Below, one piece after another: positions 52,827 through 60,663 of a DNA stretch of 64,000 bases. Location: positions 4,045,501-4,109,500 of the forward strand of contig NZ_CP016094.1 of assembly GCF_001746835.1 (NCBI RefSeq), given 5' to 3'. The DNA is from Lacunisphaera limnophila (GTDB lineage Bacteria; Verrucomicrobiota; Verrucomicrobiia; Opitutales; Opitutaceae). Each line of letters starts with the position of its first letter. Position 1 is the first letter of the stretch. Position numbers and translations under genes: made by a program. The notes beneath the pieces are model-generated. The model was not told the DNA's origin and did no database searches. It was given only the letters and a program-made list of their open reading frames with translations.

Positions 52827-52877
52827 GATCGGATCGGAGTTGGATGTTTTGTTGAAAGGGAGGGAATCGGGGGCCGT

Positions 52878-53345
52878 TTAAAACGGAACGTCTTCGTCCA
52901 GGTTTTCCTGGGGGGCCGGGGCGGCGGGACGCGCGCTGGGCGCGGCGCCGGCGCGGGGGGCGTAGGAACGGGGTTCCCCACCCTCCCCACCCGGGGCGCC
53001 ACCTTCACCGCGACCGCCGCCGAGGAACTGGAAGTTCTCGAGGACGACCTTCATGCGGCTGCGCTTTTCCTTGGTGGTCTTGTCTTCCCACTGGTCGAGG
53101 CGGAGCCGGCCCTCGACGAAGAGCGGGCGGCCCTTGGTGCAATACTTGGAGATATTCTCGCCGGACTTGCCCCAGGCCTCGATGTCGATGTAGGTCACCT
53201 CTTCGCGCTCGCCGCCGCTGTCGTCCTTGAACTTGCGGTTGACCGCGATGCTGAACGTGCAGATGGCGGTGCCCTTCGGCGTGACCCGGAGTTCCGGGTC
53301 GCGCGTCAGGTTGCCGATGAGCATGACTTTGTTGAGATTGGCCAT
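52878..53345 (-). CDS. ssb: Single-stranded DNA-binding protein
   Basis: 155 residues. OB fold in the first 105 (MANLNKVMLIGNLTRDPELR, then YIDIEAWGKSGENISKYCTKG and LRLDQWEDKTTKEKRSRMKV). A Gly/Pro/Ala-rich linker follows, and the acidic tip NLDEDVPF that recruits partner proteins. Located between rpsF and rplI, the conserved bacterial arrangement. Confidence 0.96.
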   Translation of the reverse strand: MANLNKVMLIGNLTRDPELRVTPKGTAICTFSIAVNRKFKDDSGGEREEVTYIDIEAWGKSGENISKYCTKGRPLFVEGRLRLDQWEDKTTKEKRSRMKVVLENFQFLGGGRGEGGAPGGEGGEPRSYAPRAGAAPSARPAAPAPQENLDEDVPF

Positions 53346-53375
53346 GGAGGGAAGGCGCGGCGGCGCGCGGGAGGA

Positions 53376-53672
53376 TTAGACGCTCTCGACGAGGGCGCGG
53401 TAGACGGTGCCGTTGAGGCGGAGGCGCTCGTGGAGCTGCGCGGGGGCGGCGGCGGGGCCCGAGAAGTTGACCTGGACGTAGACGCCCGCGGGGAACTTGT
53501 CGTCGGTGACGCGGATGAAGTCGCGGCGGCCGAGGTTCTCGACGGCGGTGACCTCGCCCTGCACGGCCGTGATTTCCTTCTTCACGGTCTCGATGATCTG
53601 GTCGACGGAGTCTTCCTTGCCCCGGTTGTCGAGGATGAAGGTGGCTTTGTAGTTACGGTTGGTCTGGCTCAT
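53376..53672 (-). CDS. rpsF: 30S ribosomal protein bS6
   Basis: 98 residues. Starts MSQTNRNYKATFILDNRGKE and carries the bS6 core (VENLGRRDFIR, then YVQVNFSGP and ERLRLNGTVYRALVESV). Its start lies inside the last 20 bases of pth, so it is translationally coupled. Cooperates with bS18 on the platform of the 30S subunit, but bS18 is not encoded here. Confidence 0.95.
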   Translation of the reverse strand: MSQTNRNYKATFILDNRGKEDSVDQIIETVKKEITAVQGEVTAVENLGRRDFIRVTDDKFPAGVYVQVNFSGPAAAPAQLHERLRLNGTVYRALVESV

Positions 53673-54252
53673 GGTGGTCGCGGCGGTTGAGGAGGTTCAT
53701 GGCGTGGGCCGGGGTGCTCGTGAGGAGCAGACGGAGGCCGTCCACGAAAGTGGTTGTTTTTTGGTCTATGAGAGTGGTTTCTTCAGCTGTAAATTTACCG
53801 AGCACGTAATCCTTGAGGTCCATCCCCGCGGGGCGCGGGCCGCCGATGCCGAGCCGGTAGCGGACGAAGCCGCCGCCGAGATGCTCGAGCAGGGAGGCGA
53901 CACCGTTGTGGCCGCCGGCGCTGCCGGTCACCGACACTTTCACGAGGCCCAGGTCGATGTTGAGATCGTCGTAGGCCACAATGAGGGTGTCAGACGCGAC
54001 CTTGTGGAAGTCGAGCAGGGCGCGGAGGGCGCGCCCGCTTTCGTTCATGAAGGTCTGCGGCTTGACGAGGAGTCGCGTGACGCCGGGGCGGACATCCCAG
54101 CGGGCGGTGAGGGACTCGAAGCGGGAATCGGATTTCCACTTGAGACCCTCGGCGGCGGCCAGCGCGTCAACCACGGCAAAGCCGAGGTTGTGGCGGGTGG
54201 CGGCGTATTCGCGCCCGGGGTTGCCCAGTCCAGCGATCAGCGTGACGGACAT
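53653..54252 (-). CDS. pth: Peptidyl-tRNA hydrolase
   Basis: 199 residues. Recycles peptidyl-tRNA. Starts MSVTLIAGLGNPGREYAATR with the catalytic histidine H21 in TRHNLGF. KPQTFMNESGRAL, AYDDLNIDLG and GSAGGHNGVASL are the standard binding motifs. The C-terminus is slightly extended. It is the first gene of the pth-rpsF-ssb-rplI unit and follows rplY after a terminator. Confidence 0.96.
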   Translation of the reverse strand: MSVTLIAGLGNPGREYAATRHNLGFAVVDALAAAEGLKWKSDSRFESLTARWDVRPGVTRLLVKPQTFMNESGRALRALLDFHKVASDTLIVAYDDLNIDLGLVKVSVTGSAGGHNGVASLLEHLGGGFVRYRLGIGGPRPAGMDLKDYVLGKFTAEETTLIDQKTTTFVDGLRLLLTSTPAHAMNLLNRRDHHEPDQP

Positions 54253-54270
54253 GACTCAAAGAACAGCGTG

Positions 54271-54300
54271 CAAAACGGTCCGTCCGCGGACGGACGGACC
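54271..54300 (-). terminator. Intrinsic terminator after rplY
   Basis: A perfect 10-bp stem GGTCCGTCCG / CGGACGGACC with a 4-base loop is followed on the minus strand by GTTTTG. It separates rplY from pth. The T run is short, so some read-through is likely. Confidence 0.75.
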
Positions 54301-54311
54301 GGGAAAGGCGA

Positions 54312-55073
54312 TTACTTCTTGGCCGGGGCGGCAGGCTTGGCGCCAGCGGCCGGGGCGGCGGCCTTCGCATCGCCCTTGGCGGGCGCGGCGGCGGCACCGG
54401 CGGCAGGAGCCGCGGCACCGGCGGCACCCGCGGCGGGGGCGGCGGCACCAGCCGCACCAGCGGCGGGAGCGGCACCCTCGGCGGCGACGGCGGCGACCGG
54501 AGCGGCCTCTTCTTCCGGCGGGGCGACGCAGAGCACCACGGGCTGGCCGGGGGCGTCGAGGAACTCGACACCGGCGACGGGCTTCAGGCCGCTGACGTGC
54601 AGGGCCTCACCCATCTTGAGCTCGGTGACATCAACCTCGATGAACTCGGGGAGATCCTTCGGGAGAGTGCGGATGCGCAGGCGCTTGGTGGCCGTGTCGA
54701 GCACGCCGCCCTCGGTCTTGACGCCGTAGGCCTCGCCGACGACGCGGACGTTGACGCTGATGATCATCTTCTCGTTTTCCTTCACTTCCTGAAGGTCGAG
54801 GTGGAGATACTTGTCGGTGATGGGGTCACGCTGGACTTCCTGGAGGAAGGAGAGCGCGGTGGCGCCGGCATCGCGCTTGAGCTCGATGAGGGCGGCGCGG
54901 CCGGAAATCTGCTTGAGCAGCTTGACGAACTCCGGCGCGGCGACGGCCAGGGTCTCGGGCTTGGTGTGCTTGCCATAGAGGATCGCGGGGATCTTCTCGG
55001 CCTTGCGGAGGCGACGGGAGGCGCTGCGGCCGGTGCCTTCGCGCGTCGTGACGGTGAGCTGGTATTTTTTCAT
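54312..55073 (-). CDS. rplY: 50S ribosomal protein bL25 (CTC form) with a long Ala-rich tail
   Basis: 253 residues from ATG 55073 (MKKYQLTVTTREGTGRSASR). The bL25 5S-rRNA-binding domain covers about residues 1-95 (AEKIPAILYGKHTKPETL). The CTC extension is at about 96-190 (MIISVNVRVVGEAYGVKTEG, DLPEFIEVDVTELKMGEALH). From about 192 a low-complexity tail of Ala, Pro, Gly and a few Lys contains two near-identical units of APAAGAAGAA. Such tails are known in other phyla, and this one is long and repeat-built. A 37-residue upstream extension in frame is rejected as non-coding. Confidence 0.94.
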   Translation of the reverse strand: MKKYQLTVTTREGTGRSASRRLRKAEKIPAILYGKHTKPETLAVAAPEFVKLLKQISGRAALIELKRDAGATALSFLQEVQRDPITDKYLHLDLQEVKENEKMIISVNVRVVGEAYGVKTEGGVLDTATKRLRIRTLPKDLPEFIEVDVTELKMGEALHVSGLKPVAGVEFLDAPGQPVVLCVAPPEEEAAPVAAVAAEGAAPAAGAAGAAAPAAGAAGAAAPAAGAAAAPAKGDAKAAAPAAGAKPAAPAKK

Positions 55074-55211
55074 GGTTTCGTTCCCCCTGTGACTCCGGGA
55101 TTGGAGGCAGGCGTAATGGAAAAGGGAGTCGAGTTGACAGCTCGGCTCCCGGCGATGCAACCAAAACTTTGTCCCGGCCCGCACTTTCCGGGTTTTTACA
55201 CGACACGGGGA

Positions 55212-55240
55212 TTGACAAGGCGGATGGGGCCTCTCTTTTT
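55212..55240 (+). promoter_or_regulatory. Candidate promoter of tRNA-Asn
   Basis: A perfect -35 TTGACA at 55212-55217 lies 43 bases before the tRNA. The -10 position at 17-base spacing reads CTTTTT, a poor match. Transcription would start near 55248. Confidence 0.4.
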
Positions 55241-55260
55241 GGCCGTTCTCTTTGTGCCAC

Positions 55261-55335
<75 letters not shown>

Positions 55336-55440
55336 TTTTCCATGCGGGGCGCGGAGTGTAGGGCACCCAAGGCCCCTACTCCATCCACGCCAGTTGCTTG
55401 AGCCGGAGCCGCTTCCGTTCGAAAAATGAATTCGCGCCCG

Positions 55441-56196
55441 TCACTGGGCGGGCCGGTTTCGGGTGAGCACCGCGATCAGGCAGACCAAGGCCAAAGGGTA
55501 CACGGCAAACTGCGTGACCGAGGGCTCGACGCCGGTGGCGACATTCAGGAACAGCGAACTGTCCCACAGTCCATGCAGGACCATCGGCAGGATCAGGGTG
55601 CCCGACAGGCGGCGCATCACATAAAAGCCGCTGCCCATGATAAACGTCAAAACCACCTGGATGGGCATGGCCGTGGCGGGCAGCCCGTAGATCACGTTGG
55701 GGACATGCAGGGCTGAAAATAGCAGGCTGCTGATCAGCCAGACACGGCCTTCGCTGTAGCGGCTGCGCAAACCGACGATCAGGCTGCCCCGCGTGATCAT
55801 CTCCTCGCCAAACCCGACTCCGATGCCGCCGAGCGTAGACCAGAGCAGCAGGGCCGCGGAAAGGCCCTCCGCCCGCACCCCCAGGAAATTATGGATGATG
55901 ATCACGGCGACCGCCGCGGGCAGGATCCACGCCCATTTGGGCCCGACCCTCACGGGGTCAAAGAGCACCCGGTGCCACCAGCCCAGCAGGCTGATCGCGA
56001 CGATGAGGAACAACCCGCCGCCGAGGGTGGGCAGCGCATACCACAACCGGGTGGTCTCGGCATTTTCGCCGATGCGCAGGTAATCGACTCCGTTGACGCT
56101 CCAGATCGTGAAGAAAATTGCCAGGTAACCCAGGTAGAGCATGAGCCCGATGGCGGCCGAGGGATTTCGTTTCGCTGGGTACTGATCGTTATGCAT
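55441..56196 (-). CDS. CPBP-family (Abi/CAAX-like) intramembrane metalloprotease
   Basis: 251 residues from ATG 56196 (MHNDQYPAKRNPSAAIGLML). The longer open frame upstream is antisense to the neighbouring gene. Seven or so hydrophobic helices. Family motif 1 is GFGEEMITRGSLIVGLRSR (EExxxR written EEMITR), motif 2 SLLFSALHVPN (FxxxH) and motif 3 LHGLWDSS (HxxxD). All catalytic residues of the CPBP glutamic-type protease are therefore present. Bacterial members process peptides or anchor proteins. Substrate here is unknown. Confidence 0.88.
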   Translation of the reverse strand: MHNDQYPAKRNPSAAIGLMLYLGYLAIFFTIWSVNGVDYLRIGENAETTRLWYALPTLGGGLFLIVAISLLGWWHRVLFDPVRVGPKWAWILPAAVAVIIIHNFLGVRAEGLSAALLLWSTLGGIGVGFGEEMITRGSLIVGLRSRYSEGRVWLISSLLFSALHVPNVIYGLPATAMPIQVVLTFIMGSGFYVMRRLSGTLILPMVLHGLWDSSLFLNVATGVEPSVTQFAVYPLALVCLIAVLTRNRPAQ

Positions 56197-56475
56197 GGAT
56201 ATAGCGTGCAGGAGGTGAGCGGGCAATGGCCCGGCATTTTCGGACCCGGTGGGGATCAGAAAACCTGGCCGGCAAATCGATGACGGGCGCGACTTGGTCG
56301 CGCTGCGCATTCCACACGATTCGAACGCGCCTGCAAGCCCGCGCACCCGACCACCACGGCGCCGTTCCCCGCGCAGCCGTTGCACGGAATTCGCCAATCC
56401 CTGCGCATCAATGGACATGGCCCCGCGCCGGCCGGCGGCGCAACCTGTCCGCCCCCCCCTCCCCGACCCGATCGC

Positions 56476-58233
56476 ATGAATGCTGCGTTTCCCGGCCCCC
56501 TCCTTGCCGCCACCGGCGGTGACATCCTGCTCCGGCTGGCCCCGGTGGACTACCTGATCATCGCCACGTATTTCGTGTTCGTGATCGGCATCGGCTGGGT
56601 GCTCCGCAAGCACCTCCGCACGAGCAAGGACTTCTTCGAGTCCGGCCGCTCGCTCCCGGCCTGGATCTGCGCCCTGGGCTTCATCGGCGCCAACCTCGGC
56701 GCCCAGGAAGTCATGGGCATGGCCGCCTCGGGCGCGAAATACGGCATCGCCACCAGCCACTTCTATTGGATCGGCGCCATCCCCGCCATGGTCTTCGTCG
56801 GCATCTTCATGATGCCCTTCTACTATGGGTCCAAGGCCCGCTCGGTGCCCGAGTACCTCAAGCTCCGGTTCGACGAGAAGACGCGCGTCTTCAACGCCCT
56901 CACCTTCGCGGGCATGACCGTGTTCTCATCCGGCATCTCGATGTTCGCGCTGGCCAAGCTGCTCAACGCCATCCTCGGCTGGAATTTCCATGGCTGCATC
57001 ATCATCTCCAGTACGATCGTGCTGGTCTATATCTACACCGGCGGGCTGACCTCGGCCATCTACAACGAGGTCCTGCAGTTCTTCCTCATCGTCTTCGGTT
57101 TCCTCCCGCTCGTGATCCTCGGCCTCGAGGACATCGGCGGCTGGGACGGCCTCACCCGCCAGCTGGACGTCTACAGCCAGACGCAGGGCATGCCTGGCGC
57201 CTGGAGTTCGTCGTGGACCCACATGGGCTCGGCCGCGGCCAACCCGATGGGGGTCGAGTGGTTCGGCCTCGTCGCCGGCCTCGGCTTCGTACTCTCGTTC
57301 GGCTACTGGTGTACCGACTTCCTCGTCGTGCAGCGCGCCATGGCCGCCAAGGACATGAACGCCGCACGCCGCACGCCGCTCATCGCCGCGATCCCGAAGA
57401 TGATGTTCCCCGTGCTGGTCATCCTCCCGGGCATGCTGGCGATCGCGCTGTTCTCCAAGGGTAGCAGCGGCCTCGCCCTGCCGGTCGATGTCAACGGCGT
57501 CCCCGACTACAACATGGTCGTGCCAGCGATGCTGGCGAAATACTTCCCCAGCGGCCTGCTCGGCATCGGCCTCACCGCGCTCATGGCCTCGTTCATGTCG
57601 GGCATGGCCGGCAACGTCACCGCCTTCAACACGGTCTGGACCTACGACCTCTACCAGGGGCACATCAAGCCCGACGCCAGCGACGCGCACCTGGTGCGGG
57701 TCGGCCGCCTCACCACCGTGGTCGGCCTGGTCATCAGCGGCGGCTGCGCCTACCTCGCGGCGAGCTTCAACAACATCATGGACATGCTCCAGCTGGTGTT
57801 CGGGTTCGTGAACGCCCCGCTCTTCGCCATCTTCCTGCTCGGAATGTTCTGGCGGCGCACGACCGGCCACGGGGCCTTTTACGGCCTGCTGATCGGCACG
57901 TTGACCGCGGTGATTTTCCACGGCTGCACCCTGCCCGTGGGCGAGCCCGCCGGCATCAAGGGCGGCTGGCTCACCGTGCAACAGACCTTCGCCAGCTCCA
58001 TGGCCCAGAACTTCTGGATGGCGATCTTCGCCTTCGCCGGCTGCTTCGCGGGCACGCTGCTGATCTCGCTGGTCACGGCCCCGAACCGGACGGACGACGA
58101 GCTGCGCGGCCTCGTCTATTCGCTGACCGAGAAACCCCGCGACGATCACGGCGCGGCCTGGTACGCACGCCCGGTCCCGCTGGGCGTGGCCGTCCTCGCC
58201 GCCACCGCCGTCCTCAACCTCATCTTCTGGTAA
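56476..58233 (+). CDS. Sodium/solute symporter (SSS family)
   Basis: 585 residues from ATG 56476. A transporter with about 13-14 membrane helices and LeuT-like fold. Visible family features are YLIIATYFVFVIGIGW (first helix), SKDFFESGRSLPAWICALGF, GANLGAQEVMGMAASGAKYG, and TGGLTSAIYNEVLQFFLI. Extended loops near residues 240-275 and 500-530 resemble SGLT-like sugar transporters more than proline carriers, but substrate is not certain. A 64-residue membrane protein starts five bases after the stop. Confidence 0.9.
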   Translation: MNAAFPGPLLAATGGDILLRLAPVDYLIIATYFVFVIGIGWVLRKHLRTSKDFFESGRSLPAWICALGFIGANLGAQEVMGMAASGAKYGIATSHFYWIGAIPAMVFVGIFMMPFYYGSKARSVPEYLKLRFDEKTRVFNALTFAGMTVFSSGISMFALAKLLNAILGWNFHGCIIISSTIVLVYIYTGGLTSAIYNEVLQFFLIVFGFLPLVILGLEDIGGWDGLTRQLDVYSQTQGMPGAWSSSWTHMGSAAANPMGVEWFGLVAGLGFVLSFGYWCTDFLVVQRAMAAKDMNAARRTPLIAAIPKMMFPVLVILPGMLAIALFSKGSSGLALPVDVNGVPDYNMVVPAMLAKYFPSGLLGIGLTALMASFMSGMAGNVTAFNTVWTYDLYQGHIKPDASDAHLVRVGRLTTVVGLVISGGCAYLAASFNNIMDMLQLVFGFVNAPLFAIFLLGMFWRRTTGHGAFYGLLIGTLTAVIFHGCTLPVGEPAGIKGGWLTVQQTFASSMAQNFWMAIFAFAGCFAGTLLISLVTAPNRTDDELRGLVYSLTEKPRDDHGAAWYARPVPLGVAVLAATAVLNLIFW

Positions 58234-58237
58234 CGCC

Positions 58238-58432
58238 ATGCAACTCGACGTCCGCAAACCGATGGGCCTGCTCTTCCTCCTGCTCGGCGTGATCCTGCTC
58301 GTCTACGGGTTCACCTCCGATCCCGCGATCTACGCGCAGCACTCGCTCGGACATAACGTGAACCTGATCTGGGGCGCAGTCTTCGCCGTTTTCGGCGCCC
58401 TCATGCTCTGGCTCGCGCGCCGGCGGGCCTGA
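58238..58432 (+). CDS. Small two-helix membrane protein partnered with the SSS symporter
   Basis: 64 residues: a short lead (MQLDVRKPMG), helix 1 (LLFLLLGVILLVYGFTS), a loop, and helix 2 (IWGAVFAVFGALMLWLARRR). It starts five bases after the symporter stop, so the two are surely co-translated. Several SSS carriers work with small membrane partners (for example YjcH with ActP and YhdT with PanF). The sequence here is not of those families. Confidence 0.75.
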   Translation: MQLDVRKPMGLLFLLLGVILLVYGFTSDPAIYAQHSLGHNVNLIWGAVFAVFGALMLWLARRRA

Positions 58433-58457
58433 CCCGGATCCCGGGCGGTTTTGCCGC

Positions 58458-60272
58458 TCAGCGGTGCAGCGACTTCACGTGGCGGACCAGCCCGGCGATT
58501 TCCGCATCCGACAACGTCTCATGGCCTGCCATCGCCGTGCCCGGCGCGCCGAACTTGATCAACCGCGCCAGCAAGGTCTCGTCCCCGCCGGGCGCCCGGC
58601 GCCATTCATCCCGCAGCCAGTTGGGCGGCGGCAGCGTGAACTTTCCCGCCAGCGGTCCCTGCCCCTGTCCGTCCGAGCCATGACAGGCGACGCAGTGGCG
58701 CTCAAACAGCCGCGCCGCGGCGCGCGCGGAGATGGCCGGCACCGTGGGATCGGGTTGCCACCGCGCGATCATTTCCCAGCGCTCCGTCAGCGTATCGGCG
58801 CCCAGCGACGCCAGGTACGCGACGAGCGCCTCGCCCCGCCCGTCACCGTCGGCAAAAAGATGGGCGTAGGCTGGCATGCGGGAGCCGGGGGACAGCGCGC
58901 GCGGCTTCTGCAGGTGCACGCGGTTCCACTCGGGGTAACGGCGGTTGCCCACGTTGGCCAGGTCGGGTCCCTGCCGGCGGTTGCCTGGCAGCGGCGGGGC
59001 CTCCGCCAGCAGCGCGGCCAGCGGACGGGCCGGTCCCCAACGCTCGACGTCCGCAGCCACGCCGGGACGGATGTACTGCGAATGACAGTGGATGCAGCCT
59101 TCCGCGATGTAGACCTCCCGGCCCTGGGCCACGAGCGGATCGGAGGCCTCCGCCCGCAGGGGTTTCGGCAGGAACACCCCGAGCGCCAGCAGCGCCACCG
59201 CCGCCCGGCGCCTCGGCCAGAGGCAGAGCAACAAGCCCGCCCCGCTCGCCAGCACGAAGGGCCACGGGATGCCGTGCAGATCCTGCGCCATGCCGATGCC
59301 CAGCGCGGAGCCGACCCAACCGGCGATGGCAAACACCGCCGCCGCGATCGCCGGACGACCATCCCGCGCCGCAAAATAGACGAGAGCGGCGGAATACAAC
59401 GACACCCCGCCGGTGTAGAAAAACCGCGCCGGTGACCACGGCGTGGCTGAGCCGAGGGCCAGACAGGCCACCGCCAGCGCCAGCCAGGCCACCCCCACAA
59501 GTCCCCGCAACGCGCCGCGATCGAGCAGCGCGCCGGCAGCCACCGCCGCGCCGAGATGCATGAGGGCGTTCGCCCACAGGTGACCCTCGCCCCAGGTTGC
59601 CCCGCGCAGGCCCGGGGTCTGCTGGATGATGTAGAAGGCGGCGGAATCCAGCCACACCAGGGCCAGAAAGGCTCCCACCCAACGGGCAACCGGCCACCGC
59701 CCAACCGCCGGGGCCGGGGCCGTCCAGACTGGCCGGACGCCGGCCACCACGAGCGCCGCCAATACGGCGAGCACCACGACGGCCCACGTCTGGACCTGGG
59801 CGGAAGCAAGGAAGAGCACCGGCACGTTGCAGGCCGCGTAGGCCAAGCCCGTGCCCAGCCCGGCGCCGAGGCCCAGACGGCCAGCTGGCAACAAGGCCCG
59901 CAGGCCCGACGCGAGTGTCACCGTGTTCCACCCCAAGGCCAGGCCGATGCCGGCCGCGACCAGCGCCAGCCCGGCCTGTCCGGTGGCAAAAGGGGCGAAA
60001 GCGGCCGCGACCGCGCAAGCCAGGTAGGAACCCACCAGCCGCCGGCGAAAATGCTCCGGCCCAAAACGCCACAGGGCCAGCGCACTGCCGGCGACGCCGC
60101 CCGCGCCCAGGGCCCCCATCACGACCCGCACCGCCGGCTCCCCCGGCAGTCCGGCCCGGGCCAGCGCGAGAAAGGCAAATTCCGCGAACAGCAGGAAGTA
60201 GCCGTAGGTCGCCGCGACGGCCACGACGCCGCGCCAGAGCGGCCCGCGGCCGCCTGCCGGTTCGTCACTCAT
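58458..60272 (-). CDS. Fusion of MFS-like membrane domain, CcoO-like heme domain and cytochrome c domain
   Basis: 604 residues. Residues about 13-370 hold 12 or so hydrophobic helices in MFS-like arrangement. Residues about 375-492 resemble subunit II (CcoO) of cbb3 oxidase: heme site C393-IHC-H397 in EGCIHCHSQYIRPG, GPDLANVGNRRYPEWNRVHL and axial M466 in SRMPAYAHLF. Residues about 510-604 are a second class I cytochrome c: heme site C527-VAC-H531 (CVACHGSDGQGQG) with M581. The C-terminal domains are expected in the periplasm. The start overlaps the preceding gene by 8 bases. I know of no standard family with this full architecture. Confidence 0.8.
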   Translation of the reverse strand: MSDEPAGGRGPLWRGVVAVAATYGYFLLFAEFAFLALARAGLPGEPAVRVVMGALGAGGVAGSALALWRFGPEHFRRRLVGSYLACAVAAAFAPFATGQAGLALVAAGIGLALGWNTVTLASGLRALLPAGRLGLGAGLGTGLAYAACNVPVLFLASAQVQTWAVVVLAVLAALVVAGVRPVWTAPAPAVGRWPVARWVGAFLALVWLDSAAFYIIQQTPGLRGATWGEGHLWANALMHLGAAVAAGALLDRGALRGLVGVAWLALAVACLALGSATPWSPARFFYTGGVSLYSAALVYFAARDGRPAIAAAVFAIAGWVGSALGIGMAQDLHGIPWPFVLASGAGLLLCLWPRRRAAVALLALGVFLPKPLRAEASDPLVAQGREVYIAEGCIHCHSQYIRPGVAADVERWGPARPLAALLAEAPPLPGNRRQGPDLANVGNRRYPEWNRVHLQKPRALSPGSRMPAYAHLFADGDGRGEALVAYLASLGADTLTERWEMIARWQPDPTVPAISARAAARLFERHCVACHGSDGQGQGPLAGKFTLPPPNWLRDEWRRAPGGDETLLARLIKFGAPGTAMAGHETLSDAEIAGLVRHVKSLHR

Positions 60273-60663
60273 CGCGGCTGCGCGCTAGGAGCACGCTTTG
60301 CACGACCACCAGGCCGAGGTCGGCGAAGGTGACCGCCAGCCAGGCCGGCGGCCAGTCCGCGCCGAATACCATCACGCCCGTGAAGGTGCCGGCGCCCAGC
60401 CGGAAGACCCGGGTGAAATCAAAGACCGCCCGCAAGGCCCGCTCCTGACCGCGACGCCACGCGATCAGATAGCTCAGGCCCACCGCGCCGACGAACACCC
60501 CGACGAAGCGGACAAAGCCGAGCGCTTCCGCACCGGGCGGGGTGATGCCCATTCGCTCCAGTGTCCACCCCGGCAGCAGTAGTAGGCCCGCGCCGGTAGC
60601 GGCATCCATCGCGCCGGCGCCGAGCGCCAGCCAGCGGGACCAGGGTGGTAAGGGTCGGTTCAT
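60265..60663 (-). CDS. Small four-helix membrane protein in the redox operon
   Basis: 132 residues from ATG 60663 (MNRPLPPWSRWLALGAGAMD), which overlaps the preceding stop as ATGA. Four hydrophobic helices (AATGAGLLLLPGWTL, FVRFVGVFVGAVGLSYLIAW, LGAGTFTGVMVFGADW, LAVTFADLGLVVVQSVLLA). It resembles DUF4345-like membrane proteins in size and layout only. Its stop overlaps the start of the fusion cytochrome gene by 8 bases. Confidence 0.75.
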   Translation of the reverse strand: MNRPLPPWSRWLALGAGAMDAATGAGLLLLPGWTLERMGITPPGAEALGFVRFVGVFVGAVGLSYLIAWRRGQERALRAVFDFTRVFRLGAGTFTGVMVFGADWPPAWLAVTFADLGLVVVQSVLLARSRDE

